64,000 nt of DNA from Caulobacter segnis (GTDB lineage Bacteria; Pseudomonadota; Alphaproteobacteria; Caulobacterales; Caulobacteraceae), in NCBI RefSeq assembly GCF_023935105.1, contig NZ_CP096040.1, positions 1,674,001 to 1,738,000 on the forward strand, written 5' to 3'. Numbering within the stretch: position 1 is the first letter of the stretch; each line of letters begins with the position of its first letter. Under the pieces are notes generated by a model, which had not been told where the DNA came from, ran no database searches, and saw only the letters and a program-made list of their open reading frames with translations. Made by a program: the position numbers and the translations under genes. Below are positions 45,813-55,359 of the stretch, piece after piece.

Positions 45813-47681
45813 ATGAGGAGGCGTCAACGTGAGTCCCCGAGTAGCCGCGTGATCAATCCGGCCATCGTGAAAAACCGAATCCTGCAGACCGCGCCGGCGG
45901 TCGCCGTCATCGTGGGCGCCGCCCTGGCGGCGGACTATGCCCTCAACGTGCTGTTCCTGCGCCGGCCCGAGCACTTCACGCCGCTGACCACCTTGGCCAT
46001 CGCCACCATCGTCGCCACGCCCCTGGCCTATTGGTGGACCAGCCAGCGGCTACGGGTCGAGCAGATGCGCGACGATCTGAGCGCCAGCGTCCGGGCCAAG
46101 CAGAAGGCGATCGAGGGGGCCGAGGAGGCCCTGGCCAAGTACCGCGAGGCCGAACGCCTCTACCGGCTTCTCGGCGACAACCTGACCGACCACGTGGCGC
46201 TGTGGTCGCCGAAGGGCGAGCGCCTCTACAGCTCGCCCAGCATCCAGCGGATCACCGGCTACAGCGCCGAGGAGTTCATGGCTCTGCCGCCCTCGGCCAT
46301 GGTCAGCCCAGCCGACTTCAAGCGCGTCCAAGGGATCATCCGCGGCCTGACGCCGGGTGGCCCGCCGGTCAGCGCCGACTACGAGTGCTTCCGCAAGGAC
46401 GGCTCGACGATCTGGCTGGAGAGTTCGTATTCCCGGCTGGGGGATGGGTCGAACATCCTGCTGGTCACCTCGCGCGACATCACCGAGCGCAAGCGTCTGG
46501 AGCTGGACATCGCCAAGGCCCTGGAGCTGGCCGAGGCGGCTTCGGCGGCCAAGTCCGACTTCCTGGCCAACATGACCCACGAGCTGCGCACGCCCCTGAC
46601 GGCGATCATCGGCTTTTCCGAGGTGCTGCGGCGCTCGCGCGGCCTGAACAAGACCGCCGCCCGACAGGTCGGACACATCCTGGACGCCAGCCACACCCTG
46701 CTCAGCGTCGTCAACGACGTGCTGGACTTCTCGCGGCTGGAGGCGGGCGGGCTGGAGCTGGATCCGGGTCCGTTCGATCCGGCCGCCATGGCCTCGTCCT
46801 GCGCGGCCCTGGTGGAGGAGCGCGCGACGGCCAAGGGCATCCAGGTCGTCATCCGGACCGGCAAGGCCCTGCAGCCGATGAACCTGGATGGCCCACGCCT
46901 GTCCCAGGTGCTGCTGAACTTCCTGTCGAACGCGGTGAAGTTCACCGCTCGTGGCGCGATCACCGTGGCGCTCAGCCAAGTAGTCGAGAGCGAGGGCGAT
47001 GGCCGTTGGGCGCTGCTGCGCGGCGAGGTGATCGACACCGGCATCGGCATCTCGCCCGATAACCGCGAAGCCATCTTCGATCGCTTCTCCCAGGCCGACG
47101 CGGCGGTGTCGCGCCGGTTCGGCGGCACCGGCCTGGGCCTGGCCATCTCGCGGCGGATCATCGAGCGGATGGACGGCAAGATCGGTGTCGACAGCGTCGA
47201 GGGCGAAGGCTCGACCTTCTGGTTCGAGGTGCGCGGCCCGCTGGCCGAACTGCCCGCGCTGGAGTCCGAGGCGATGTCACCGTTGGGCGCCGAGGCCGGG
47301 GTGCGCCTGCTGCTGGTCGAGGACAACGCCGTCAATCGCGAGCTGATCCACGCCATGCTGGAGCCGTTCGGCGTCGAGGTCGAGACCGCCAACGACGGCG
47401 TGGCCGGCGTCGAGGCCATGCGCCAGGGCCACTACGACCTGGTGCTGATGGATGTGCAGATGCCGGTGATGGACGGCCTGACCGCCACCCGCAAGATCCG
47501 CGCCATGGAAGGCGCGCGGGGCGCGGCCACGCCGATCGTGGCCATGACCGCCAACGTCCTGCCCGAACAGATCACCAACTGCCTGGCCGCCGGCATGGAC
47601 GACCACCTGGGCAAGCCCATCAACCCGACCCGGCTGCTGGAGATGGTGGCGCGGTGGTCCGGCCGCACGCACGGGGCTTAG
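45813..47681 (+). CDS. membrane hybrid histidine kinase with PAS and receiver
   Basis: A 622-residue sensor kinase: two membrane helices (about 27-50 and 58-76) with a very short periplasmic loop, a coiled segment (85-110), PAS/PAC domain (about 115-230, ending ILLVTSRDITERKR), HisKA with the His of DFLANMTHELRTPLTAI, HATPase with DTGIGI and GTGLGLAI, and a C-terminal receiver with Asp in LVLMDVQMPVMDG. As it lacks an Hpt domain it should pass phosphate to a separate carrier. The start is ambiguous: ATG 45813 or GTG 45849; both are poorly spaced from GAGGAGG at 45815-45821. Confidence 0.9.
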   Translation: MRRRQRESPSSRVINPAIVKNRILQTAPAVAVIVGAALAADYALNVLFLRRPEHFTPLTTLAIATIVATPLAYWWTSQRLRVEQMRDDLSASVRAKQKAIEGAEEALAKYREAERLYRLLGDNLTDHVALWSPKGERLYSSPSIQRITGYSAEEFMALPPSAMVSPADFKRVQGIIRGLTPGGPPVSADYECFRKDGSTIWLESSYSRLGDGSNILLVTSRDITERKRLELDIAKALELAEAASAAKSDFLANMTHELRTPLTAIIGFSEVLRRSRGLNKTAARQVGHILDASHTLLSVVNDVLDFSRLEAGGLELDPGPFDPAAMASSCAALVEERATAKGIQVVIRTGKALQPMNLDGPRLSQVLLNFLSNAVKFTARGAITVALSQVVESEGDGRWALLRGEVIDTGIGISPDNREAIFDRFSQADAAVSRRFGGTGLGLAISRRIIERMDGKIGVDSVEGEGSTFWFEVRGPLAELPALESEAMSPLGAEAGVRLLLVEDNAVNRELIHAMLEPFGVEVETANDGVAGVEAMRQGHYDLVLMDVQMPVMDGLTATRKIRAMEGARGAATPIVAMTANVLPEQITNCLAAGMDDHLGKPINPTRLLEMVARWSGRTHGA

Positions 47682-47755
47682 GGGAGCTGGAAACGCCTGA
47701 CGCCGATCTCGAAGGAGATCAGCTCAAGCTGACCCTGGCTGGGAGGGATCGCGCA

Positions 47756-49543
47756 TCAGAACTCTTCCCAGTTCTCGGTCTTCAGGGCGGCGTTGCCGTC
47801 CATGCCTGGACGATTGGCGGCGAAGGCCTGGGCTCTCTGCTGGGCGGCGTGAACGGGCGAGGCTTGCGGTCTGGGCGCGGGACGCGCGGCCTGGCCGGCG
47901 CCACCGAACTGGAACTGGCCGATCAGATCGCCCAGCACCAGCGTCTCCTCACGCAGCGAGTGGGCGGCCGCGGTCGCTTCCTCGACCATGGCGGCGTTCT
48001 GCTGGGTGACCTGATCCATCTGGTTGACGGCGGCGTTGACCTCGTTGAGGCCGGTCGCCTGCTCCTGGGACGAGGTGGCGATTTCGGAGATCAGGGCGTC
48101 GATCTGGGCCACCTTGTCGACGATCATGGACAAGGCTTGGCCGGTGTCGCCCACCAGTTTCACGCCACGGCCGACTTGGGACGTGCTGCTGGCGATCAAG
48201 GTCTTGATCTCCTTGGCGGCGTCGGCGCTGCGCTGGGCCAGGGCCCGCACCTCCTGGGCGACGACCGCGAAGCCGCGGCCAGCCTCGCCGGCGCGAGCCG
48301 CCTCGACCCCGGCGTTCAGGGCCAGGAGGTTCGTCTGGAAGGCGATCTCGTCGATGACACCGATGATCTGGGTGATCTGACCCGAGCTTTGCTCGATCTC
48401 GCCCATCGCCTGCACCGCCTCGCGCATCACCGCGCCGGATTGCTCGGCTTCGCCGCGCGTACTCGAGGCGGCGGTCGAGGCTTGCTTGGCGTTCTCGGCC
48501 GCGCGTTTGACGGTGGCCGTGATCTCGTCGAGCGCGGCGGCGGTCTCCTCCAGACTGGCGGCCTGCTGCTCGGTGCGCTTGGAAAGATCGTCCGACGAAC
48601 TGCGGATCTCCTCGGTGCCGGCCTTGATGGTTTCGGCCGTGCGCCCGACCTGCTGCATGGCGCTCTGCAGGGTCTCGAGCGCTTGGTTGAAGTCGAGACG
48701 CAGCTGATCCAGTTCGGGGATGAACGCCTTGTCGATCCGTTGCTGCAAATCCCCGCGCGCCAGTAACGTAAGCGCCTCGCCGATCTCGTTCACCGCCTCG
48801 ACGCGCTTGGTGACGTCGGTGGCGAACTTGACGATCTTCATCACCTTGCCGTTCTCATCGATGATCGGATTGTACGAGCCTTGGATGGTGACGCTCACGT
48901 CCCCCTTGCCGACACGCTTGAACTCCGCGGCCTTGTATTCGCCGCGCGTCAGGCTGCTCCAGAAGTCCGCATAGTCCTGGCTGTCGCGGTAAGACGGCTC
49001 CACGAACATGCTGTGCTTGCGGCCGACCACCTCGCTGGCCGTATAGCCCATGGTCTTGAGGAAGTTCTCGTTCGCCTCGATGATCGTGCCGTCCAACTCG
49101 AACGCGATCATCGCCTGCGATCGCCCGATCGCGGCGATCTGCGCGGCGTAGTCCACGTTCAGCAAACGCTCCTTGGCGTTAGCCCATTCGACCACGAACC
49201 CGGTAACCTTGCCGCCTTCGAGCAGCGGCGTGACCAGCAGATCGAACGCCAGGGCGCCGACGCGGATCGTGGCCGTGTGCGGCTTGGTCAGCTTGGCCAG
49301 CATGTTCCGCTGGTGCGACGGGTTCTTGTGGAAGATGTCGATGTTGCTGCCGACCAGCTTTGCGACGCTGAAGTTGGGCAGCTCCTTGCGGATATCCGCC
49401 TCGTTCTCGCTCAGCAGCGCCGTCACGGCGCTGTTCAGGTACGTAATGTTGAGGTTGGCGTCCGCGACCATGACATTGGCGCGCAGCGCTTCTATCACCT
49501 TCACGCCGTCCAAGGACTTCCGAATTCTCATCGATTTCAGCAT
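47756..49543 (-). CDS. soluble PAS-PAS methyl-accepting chemotaxis protein
   Basis: A cytoplasmic chemoreceptor of about 595 residues without membrane helices. Two PAS domains (about 15-125 and 130-245) are followed by a HAMP-like stretch and the MCP signalling domain. The hairpin tip is clear: [54 protein letters not shown]. The last residues are NWEEF, the pentapeptide used to tether CheR/CheB in some receptors. PAS domains suggest redox or small-ligand sensing. Start may be ATG 49543 or 49531. Confidence 0.92.
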   Translation of the reverse strand: MLKSMRIRKSLDGVKVIEALRANVMVADANLNITYLNSAVTALLSENEADIRKELPNFSVAKLVGSNIDIFHKNPSHQRNMLAKLTKPHTATIRVGALAFDLLVTPLLEGGKVTGFVVEWANAKERLLNVDYAAQIAAIGRSQAMIAFELDGTIIEANENFLKTMGYTASEVVGRKHSMFVEPSYRDSQDYADFWSSLTRGEYKAAEFKRVGKGDVSVTIQGSYNPIIDENGKVMKIVKFATDVTKRVEAVNEIGEALTLLARGDLQQRIDKAFIPELDQLRLDFNQALETLQSAMQQVGRTAETIKAGTEEIRSSSDDLSKRTEQQAASLEETAAALDEITATVKRAAENAKQASTAASSTRGEAEQSGAVMREAVQAMGEIEQSSGQITQIIGVIDEIAFQTNLLALNAGVEAARAGEAGRGFAVVAQEVRALAQRSADAAKEIKTLIASSTSQVGRGVKLVGDTGQALSMIVDKVAQIDALISEIATSSQEQATGLNEVNAAVNQMDQVTQQNAAMVEEATAAAHSLREETLVLGDLIGQFQFGGAGQAARPAPRPQASPVHAAQQRAQAFAANRPGMDGNAALKTENWEEF

Positions 49544-49918
49544 TGACCGACAATCCCGCTTTGTTTCGCTGAACGCTAAAGCAGCGCGACTGCAATCAGG
49601 GCGCGCGGATGACAAACTGAAATCCAATACAGTATGAAATGGTTAAGGCATCGCTTAGTGGGCGTCGGAGCTTCTCGTGTGTGCAGATATGTCGCACCAA
49701 TACCTAGCCCGTAGTGACGTGGAATTCTTCCGTTAAAGCCACGATAGAGAAGAGGCGCTTCAAACCTGGGGTCGAATACGCTTTCGCGTGTCATGTACCT
49801 GGTTTCAACCTCAGTTTGCGCGTCGTGCGACGAGACAACCAGCTGGGTGATGACCTCGGTGCGCTGTCTTCGAACGGTCTGTCATCGAACCGTTTTGGTG
49901 CCGCGTCATAGACGCCGC
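49544..49918. other. intergenic region before the transporter cluster
   Basis: A 375-base divergent gap, less GC rich than its surroundings. It holds AACGGT-N10-ACCGTT (49873-49878 and 49889-49894), an inverted repeat 24 bases before the MFS gene, overlapped by CTGTCAT (49879-49885), which is one half of a PHO-box pattern (the second half, CCGTTTT, is poor). Promoters for both flanking genes should lie here. No ORF was judged real. Confidence 0.45.
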
Positions 49919-51193
49919 ATGGCGGCGATCGAGCAGCGGAGCCGCGAAGGCGGCGTGGAGCGGGAGGCGCTGCAGCGCTCTGCCTATGGTGCGGGGCACT
50001 TCGCCAAGAGCCTGGCCTGGACGTTCACTGACCTGCTGCTGGCCTATTACGCGAATGTGCGCGTGGGGCTGTCCGCGCGCGAAACCGGGCTGCTGCTGTT
50101 TCTGTCGATGGCCTATGGCGCGGCGCTGGACGCGGTCGTCGCCTATGTCTTGCGTCATGCCGAGGGAAGCCGACGCCGCATTCTGCAGATCCAGTTCCTG
50201 GCGGGACTCGTCACGGCCGCCGCCCTGCTGGTGGTGTTCCTGCCGCGCTTCGGGAGCGTCGCGCCGTTCACCTACCTGATCGTCACGCTCGGCCTCTTGC
50301 GCACCGGCTACGCGGTCTATGACGTCGCCCAGAACGCCCTGGTTTCGCTACTGCCCGCCGACGAGGCGGACGCCCATCGTTACGTGGTGCTGCGCCAGAC
50401 GCTTAGCGCCGTGGCGCGGCTTTGCGTGGCGGCGCTGTCATTCCTGATCGTGGACAAGACCGCGCCGGCCGGGCGGGAGGTCCTGCTGGCGGGCGCGATC
50501 GCTATGTTAATCGTGGCAACGGCAAGCTGGATTTTGGCCTGGGCCGGTCCTGCGCGGGCGGTTCCCCAGCGCCCGGCCGCGGTCGGCCTTCGTCTGCCGC
50601 GCGGGGCCGCTCGCCTGCTGCTGGCCGCCGCCGTTCATTCCGGGCCGTTCAGCATGACGGCGCGCATGCTGACTTTCGTCGAACGCGGCGGTCCCGACGA
50701 CCATACGGGCGCATCTCTACTGTTCGCCCTGGTCCTGGGAACCCTGATCGGCCCAATCACCATCGGTCGCCTGCGACATGAGGCGGGCGGACCTGGAGTC
50801 GCTCTAGCCTTCGCCGCGCTCGGCGTCGTCGCCGGCGCCGGGTTCCTGGTCGATCCTTGGTCCGGCGTGCCCGCGCTGGTCGCCTGTTGCGCCTACGGCG
50901 TCAGCCTGGGCGCGACCATGACGCTGTTCTGGCGCGGCATGAGCGCGGTGGTCCGAGACCATGCGCGTCGCACGGGCGAACGCACCGACCTTGCCGCCTT
51001 CGCCCTGCTCACGGCTTCGCTGAAACTGGCTTCGGCGGTGTTTGGCGGCGCCGTGGGCCTGTCGCTGGACGGGTTCCGAGCGGGCCAGTGGACGACGTTG
51101 CTGGGACTGGGCGTGGTGACGACCCTGGGCGGCGTCTGTTTCGTCGCCCTGATCGCGCCGGTTGAAAGGGGCCGCGCACCCCAGCACGTTTAA
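49919..51193 (+). CDS. MFS / GPH-type transporter
   Basis: An inner-membrane carrier of 424 residues with about 12 hydrophobic segments. The first, YGAGHFAKSLAWTFTDLLLAYYANVRVGLSARETG, resembles the start of glycoside-pentoside-hexuronide (GPH) cation symporters, and a basic loop lies near 75-85 (RHAEGSRRR). The substrate cannot be read, but the downstream ROK regulator, TonB receptor and exported glycerophosphodiesterase suggest uptake of a sugar or polyol released from a phosphodiester. ATG 49919 is chosen; earlier codons in the ORF look non-coding. Confidence 0.82.
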   Translation: MAAIEQRSREGGVEREALQRSAYGAGHFAKSLAWTFTDLLLAYYANVRVGLSARETGLLLFLSMAYGAALDAVVAYVLRHAEGSRRRILQIQFLAGLVTAAALLVVFLPRFGSVAPFTYLIVTLGLLRTGYAVYDVAQNALVSLLPADEADAHRYVVLRQTLSAVARLCVAALSFLIVDKTAPAGREVLLAGAIAMLIVATASWILAWAGPARAVPQRPAAVGLRLPRGAARLLLAAAVHSGPFSMTARMLTFVERGGPDDHTGASLLFALVLGTLIGPITIGRLRHEAGGPGVALAFAALGVVAGAGFLVDPWSGVPALVACCAYGVSLGATMTLFWRGMSAVVRDHARRTGERTDLAAFALLTASLKLASAVFGGAVGLSLDGFRAGQWTTLLGLGVVTTLGGVCFVALIAPVERGRAPQHV

Positions 51194-51202
51194 TAGTTCA
51201 CA

Positions 51203-51215
51203 CAAAAGAAATAAG
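51203..51215. promoter_or_regulatory. putative ROK-regulator site, upstream of its own gene
   Basis: CAAAAGAAATAAG contains AAAGAAATAA (51205-51214), identical to ten bases of the palindrome upstream of the TonB receptor gene. It lies 33 bases before the ROK gene start, so it could mediate autoregulation. It is only half of a palindrome. Confidence 0.35.
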
Positions 51216-51247
51216 GGCGAAGGCCCGTCCCACGCCCTGGAGCGCCC

Positions 51248-52396
51248 ATGCGGTCGTCGCCCGCCATCCACCTTTCCGAGGATCAGAAGCGCATCGTCTG
51301 GCGCCTGCGGACAGGCGGGCCGGCGTCGCGGACCGAGCTGGCGCGCGATCTTGGCATTCACAACGGCGCCTTGACCCGTCTCAGTCGGGAGCTGATCGCG
51401 CTCGGCGTGGTCGAGGAGCAGGATCAGGGCGAACGGCCGGCGCGGGGACGGCCCACGATGCCGCTGACCGTGTCCGACCGCGCCGGCTATGCCGCCGGCG
51501 CCACGGTGCATCCCGGCTGGCTCGAGCTGTCCCTGGTCAATTTCGCCGGCGAGGTCGTCGCGCGCGACATCGAGCCGATCGAGAGCGACGATCCCGCCGA
51601 TTTCGCCGAAGCCGTCGGGCGGCGGCTGCGCGGTCTGGCCGTGAGCCACAATATGCTGCGCTCGCGGTTCCTGGGGCTGGGCGTGGGGATACCGGGACCG
51701 GCGATCATCGCGCGCCCCAATCACTGGTGGGCCGTCGAATGGTTGCGAGGCTGGCGTGATCTGGATCTCGCCGCCTTCCTGAGCGAACGCCTCGACCTGC
51801 CGGTCTGGCTGCAAAACGACTCCAGCGCCGCGGCCCTGGCCGAATACTACACGGGCAGCCTGATCCGCGTCTGCGACTCCGCGCTGGTGCTTTTCATCGG
51901 CCATGGCGTCGGCGGCGGGGTGATCGCCGGGCGCGAGATGTTCGTGGGCGAGTATGGCAATGCTGGCGAGGTCGGACGTCTGTATCCCGGCGGCGGGCGG
52001 CCGCGTCCGTCCGGCATCGACCTGCTGGCCACGCTGCGCGCGGCGGGCGCGGAGGTCTCGTCCTTGCTCGAGGTCGAGGATTGCCTGCGGACCCATCCCG
52101 GCGTGATCGCGGACTGGATCGGCCGGGCGGCGACGCAGCTGGAACTGGTGGTCAACGCCGGTCTGGTCTGGATGGACCCCGGCGCCGTGGTGATCTCGGG
52201 CGCGCTGCCTCTGCCTGTTCTGGACGGTCTGGCGAGACACCTGGAGCGTTCCACCCGAACCTTCATGACGCCGGAGGAACCGCCGCATCTGTCGCCGCCG
52301 CTGGTCAAGGCCTCGACCCTGGGCAGCAGCGCCGTGTCGATCGGCGCGGCGTTGTTGCCGATCCATGAAATCGGTCGCCCCGGTTCCAATGGCTGA
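51248..52396 (+). CDS. ROK-family (NagC/XylR type) transcription regulator
   Basis: A 382-residue regulator with an N-terminal winged HTH (LSEDQKRIVWRLRTGGPASRTELARDLGIHNGALTRLSRELIALGVVEEQ, about 8-58) and a ROK sugar-binding domain: GLGVGIPGP, LQNDSSAAALAEYY, LFIGHGVGGGVIAGREMFVGEYGNAGEVG. The catalytic DxGGT phosphate loop is absent, as expected for a repressor. The usual ROK zinc cluster (CxCGxxGCxE) after the GEVG segment is also missing (RLYPGGGRPRPSG), so its fold stabilisation differs. It likely binds a sugar or its phosphate and controls the receptor and GDPD genes downstream. Confidence 0.9.
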   Translation: MRSSPAIHLSEDQKRIVWRLRTGGPASRTELARDLGIHNGALTRLSRELIALGVVEEQDQGERPARGRPTMPLTVSDRAGYAAGATVHPGWLELSLVNFAGEVVARDIEPIESDDPADFAEAVGRRLRGLAVSHNMLRSRFLGLGVGIPGPAIIARPNHWWAVEWLRGWRDLDLAAFLSERLDLPVWLQNDSSAAALAEYYTGSLIRVCDSALVLFIGHGVGGGVIAGREMFVGEYGNAGEVGRLYPGGGRPRPSGIDLLATLRAAGAEVSSLLEVEDCLRTHPGVIADWIGRAATQLELVVNAGLVWMDPGAVVISGALPLPVLDGLARHLERSTRTFMTPEEPPHLSPPLVKASTLGSSAVSIGAALLPIHEIGRPGSNG

Positions 52397-52400
52397 TCCG

Positions 52401-52422
52401 ATTTATTTCCAAAGAAATAAAT
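52401..52422. promoter_or_regulatory. perfect palindromic operator upstream of the TonB receptor
   Basis: ATTTATTTC-caaa-GAAATAAAT is a perfect inverted repeat with 9-base arms in the 99-base gap between the ROK gene and the receptor gene. AT-rich dyads of this kind are used by NagC/Mlc-type regulators. Its core TTTCCAAAGAAA recurs upstream of the GDPD gene. Confidence 0.65.
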
Positions 52423-52495
52423 AAATCTGTCGCCGCCCAGCCTTACTCGGCCCTCCCATAGCGCCGTCCGGCGCACGAAAATCTGGGGTTGGGCC

Positions 52496-55246
52496 ATGAA
52501 AAAGCATCTCATCCACAGCGTCGCGATCGGCGCGGTTCTCTGCGCCGCGACGCCGGCCTTGGCGCAAACCCGAGACGATCCGGCCGCGACGGTCGATGCG
52601 ATCGTCGTCACCGGCATCCGCCGCGCCAACGTCAAGGCGATCGACAGCAAGCTGAAGGCGAGCGGCATCGTCGATGTCGTGGGCTCCAACGAGGTCCAGG
52701 CTCTGCCCGACCTGACCATCGTCGAGGCCCTGCGCCGTGTGCCTGGCCTGTCGGTCCTGCCGGCCACGGACAATGAGCACCCGCGTGATGAAGCCGCGAC
52801 GCCGGTGATCCGGGGCCTGGGCCCGGCGTACAACAATGTCACCATCGATGGCTCGCCCATCGCCTCGCCGGGCACGCCCAACGGCAATCTCGGCTCGATT
52901 GGCCGGGGCGTGCGCCTCGACATCCTGCCCTCGTCGATGATCAGCGAGATGGCGGTGACCAAGACCTTCACCGCCGATCTCGACCCCAACGCCGTGGGCG
53001 GAGCGATCGACCTGCGCACCCGCAGCGCCTTCGCCGGCGGCGGCAAGCCGTTCTTCACGTTCGAGATCGCCGGCGGAGGCGCCAACGACCAAGGCCAGCC
53101 GCGCAAGCAGTCGCCGATCGGCGGCCGCGTCCAGACCACGGGCAGCTTCACCTTCGGTCCGGACGGCAGATACGGCCTGACGGCCTCGGCCAACTATCAG
53201 AAGCTGGACACCTTCACCGAGACCCATATGACCACCGACACGGTGCATGCGGGGTTCTACAATGACGCGGGCGTCCTTCAGAGCGGCGAGAACCTGGGCA
53301 ACGGCTTCGCCGTGCCGCAGCAGGATAAGTATTGGTACGTCCAGGACCGCCGCGCTCGCTATGGCCTGACCCTGAAGGGCGAGGCCAATTTCACCGACAC
53401 GCTCTACGGCTTCGTCACGGGGGGACTCTACCGCTTCCAGGACACCATGGAGCGCAACGAGATCATCCTGGACTCCAATCAGCGCGGGACGGTGCTGAAC
53501 CAGACCGCGACCAGCGGCCAGTACGCCAAGGGCGACGTCGAGGTCGGCTTCGAGCACGCCAACATCATCACCAACACCCAGCTGATCCAGGCTGGGCTGG
53601 ACTGGAAGATCGGCGACGACCAGGTGCTGACCGCTCGCGGATCGATCTCGCGCGCGACCTATCGCGAGCCGATGACGATGATCAAATACATCACCAACGC
53701 CGCCTATGGCGCGCCGGGCACGAGCACCGGGGCCAGCGTCGTTCCCACCGCCGCCTACGCCTTCACCTACGACACCAGCCGGTTCAACCAGCGGTTCAAC
53801 ATGAACCCGGCGGCGTTCTACGACCTCTCCGCCTACAAGGCCTTCTACTACCGGCCCGACTACAAGCGCTCGGCCAGCGACAATATCTACAGCGGCCGGA
53901 TAGACTGGCGGAAGAACCAGGATCGCGACGCGCGCGGCTGGGGCTTCGCGGCGGGCGTCAGCTACGTTCAAGACACGCCGGAATACAACGTCTACCGGGT
54001 CGAGTACGGGCCCAACACCAGCGCGACGCCGTTTACGCTGGCGACCGCGGCGGGACCCGCCGGCGCGCCGCTGCGCTATTCCGACGGCCTGTTCCTGCTG
54101 ACCATCGATCCGGTCAAGGCCGCCGCCCAATGGGAGGCCGCCCGCGCCGCTGGCGGCCTGAACCGCACCGACCAGAGCAATTTCAGCAACCAGGACAATT
54201 TCGAACACCGCGAGCGAACCCTCGGGGCCTATGGCATCGTCGCCTACGCCACCGACAAGCTGAAGGCGCAGTTTGGCCTGCACGAGGACTCGACCAGGCA
54301 GGACACTACCGGTCGCGCGCGCGTCGCCAACGTTTGGACCAGGCTGCCGACCCAGTCGTCCTACGACTTCCTGCTGCCCTCGGGACTGGTGACCTACGAC
54401 ATCACGCCGACGATCGATCTCCGCTTCGGCGCTAGCCAGACCATCGGCCGCCCCAGCTACGACAGCTACGCGGCCCGGACCGCGATCAACTTCACCCAGA
54501 CCAGCGACAAGGGAAATCCCAATGCGACGGGTGTGAGCGTCACGGTCGGCAATCCGGACATCAAGCCGCGCCTGTCGACCAATCTCGACCTGGCGTTCGA
54601 CTGGCGCCTGTCCAACCGCTACGGCGGGCTGGTCTCGGTTGCGGTGTTCAACAAGGACATCAAGGACGAGATCTTCAACACCGCTTCGCAGGGCTTCACC
54701 TATGACGGCGTGACCTATGTCAACGCCGTGGTCTCCCGGCCGGTCAACGCCAGCAAGGCCTCGGTGCGCGGCGTCGAGGCCAACCTGATCGTCAACTCCC
54801 TGGAGTGGATCCATCCCTGGCTGAAGGACGTGGGCGTCAGCGGCAACTGGAGCCAGTTGGACGGCGAGCTCAAGGTGCTGCGCTCCAGCGGCGTGACGCG
54901 CACGCTCGATCGTCTGACGGGGCAGCCCGACCAGACTCGCAACGCGACCATCTTCTACAGCCATGCGGGCCTGGAACTGCGGGCCGCCTACAACCACCAG
55001 GGCAAGGCTCTGCGCTCGATCACGCCGGACATTGCCTGGCAGGACCTCTATTGGGCGCCGTGCGATCAGGTGGATGTCCAGGCGACTTATGAGGTTCGTC
55101 CGGGCCTGACGGTCTATGGCCAGGCCAGCAACCTGACCCACACCCGCATGACCAGCCTCTACGGACCTTACAAGAACCTGCTGAAGGACACCTATTCGGT
55201 GCCCACCGTCTTCTGGCTGGGCGTGCGCTTTACGCCACGTTTCTAG
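52496..55246 (+). CDS. TonB-dependent receptor (carbohydrate/nutrient type)
   Basis: A 916-residue outer-membrane receptor. It has a signal peptide (1-23), a TonB box-like AIVVTGIR, and a plug with KLKASGIVDVVGSNEVQALPDLTIVEALRRVPGLSV and VIRGLGPAYNNVTIDGSPIASPG, then a long barrel ending in VFWLGVRFTPRF with terminal Phe. The IRRANVKAIDSK start and plug style are those of Caulobacterales TonB receptors for sugars and other organic nutrients rather than siderophores. The ROK-type operator upstream supports substrate-induced expression. Confidence 0.93.
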   Translation: MKKHLIHSVAIGAVLCAATPALAQTRDDPAATVDAIVVTGIRRANVKAIDSKLKASGIVDVVGSNEVQALPDLTIVEALRRVPGLSVLPATDNEHPRDEAATPVIRGLGPAYNNVTIDGSPIASPGTPNGNLGSIGRGVRLDILPSSMISEMAVTKTFTADLDPNAVGGAIDLRTRSAFAGGGKPFFTFEIAGGGANDQGQPRKQSPIGGRVQTTGSFTFGPDGRYGLTASANYQKLDTFTETHMTTDTVHAGFYNDAGVLQSGENLGNGFAVPQQDKYWYVQDRRARYGLTLKGEANFTDTLYGFVTGGLYRFQDTMERNEIILDSNQRGTVLNQTATSGQYAKGDVEVGFEHANIITNTQLIQAGLDWKIGDDQVLTARGSISRATYREPMTMIKYITNAAYGAPGTSTGASVVPTAAYAFTYDTSRFNQRFNMNPAAFYDLSAYKAFYYRPDYKRSASDNIYSGRIDWRKNQDRDARGWGFAAGVSYVQDTPEYNVYRVEYGPNTSATPFTLATAAGPAGAPLRYSDGLFLLTIDPVKAAAQWEAARAAGGLNRTDQSNFSNQDNFEHRERTLGAYGIVAYATDKLKAQFGLHEDSTRQDTTGRARVANVWTRLPTQSSYDFLLPSGLVTYDITPTIDLRFGASQTIGRPSYDSYAARTAINFTQTSDKGNPNATGVSVTVGNPDIKPRLSTNLDLAFDWRLSNRYGGLVSVAVFNKDIKDEIFNTASQGFTYDGVTYVNAVVSRPVNASKASVRGVEANLIVNSLEWIHPWLKDVGVSGNWSQLDGELKVLRSSGVTRTLDRLTGQPDQTRNATIFYSHAGLELRAAYNHQGKALRSITPDIAWQDLYWAPCDQVDVQATYEVRPGLTVYGQASNLTHTRMTSLYGPYKNLLKDTYSVPTVFWLGVRFTPRF

Positions 55247-55322
55247 CCGAAGGGCAGGCGTGCGGGCGGACCGCGCGCCTCGCGGAGCGGCGCTTCATCC
55301 CCTGGCGTCGCTCCGCGCCCCT

Positions 55323-55334
55323 TTTCCAAAGAAA
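55323..55334. promoter_or_regulatory. copy of the ROK-type operator core before the GDPD gene
   Basis: TTTCCAAAGAAA here is identical to 52406-52417 in the receptor-gene palindrome. It is itself a dyad (TTTC/GAAA) and lies 25 bases before the GDPD start, in an otherwise GC-rich gap. Confidence 0.5.
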
Positions 55335-55359
55335 CCCCGACGCCACGGAGATGGCCGCC

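Noticed and set aside
47705-47720. GATCTC-gaag-GAGATC hairpin between the hybrid kinase and chemoreceptor genes
   Set aside because: Only six pairs, no T-run; too weak to annotate.
52403-55141. Minus-strand ORF of 912 codons opposite the TonB receptor
   Set aside because: Shadow of a clear TonB-dependent receptor; no domain or ribosome site, and low-complexity composition.
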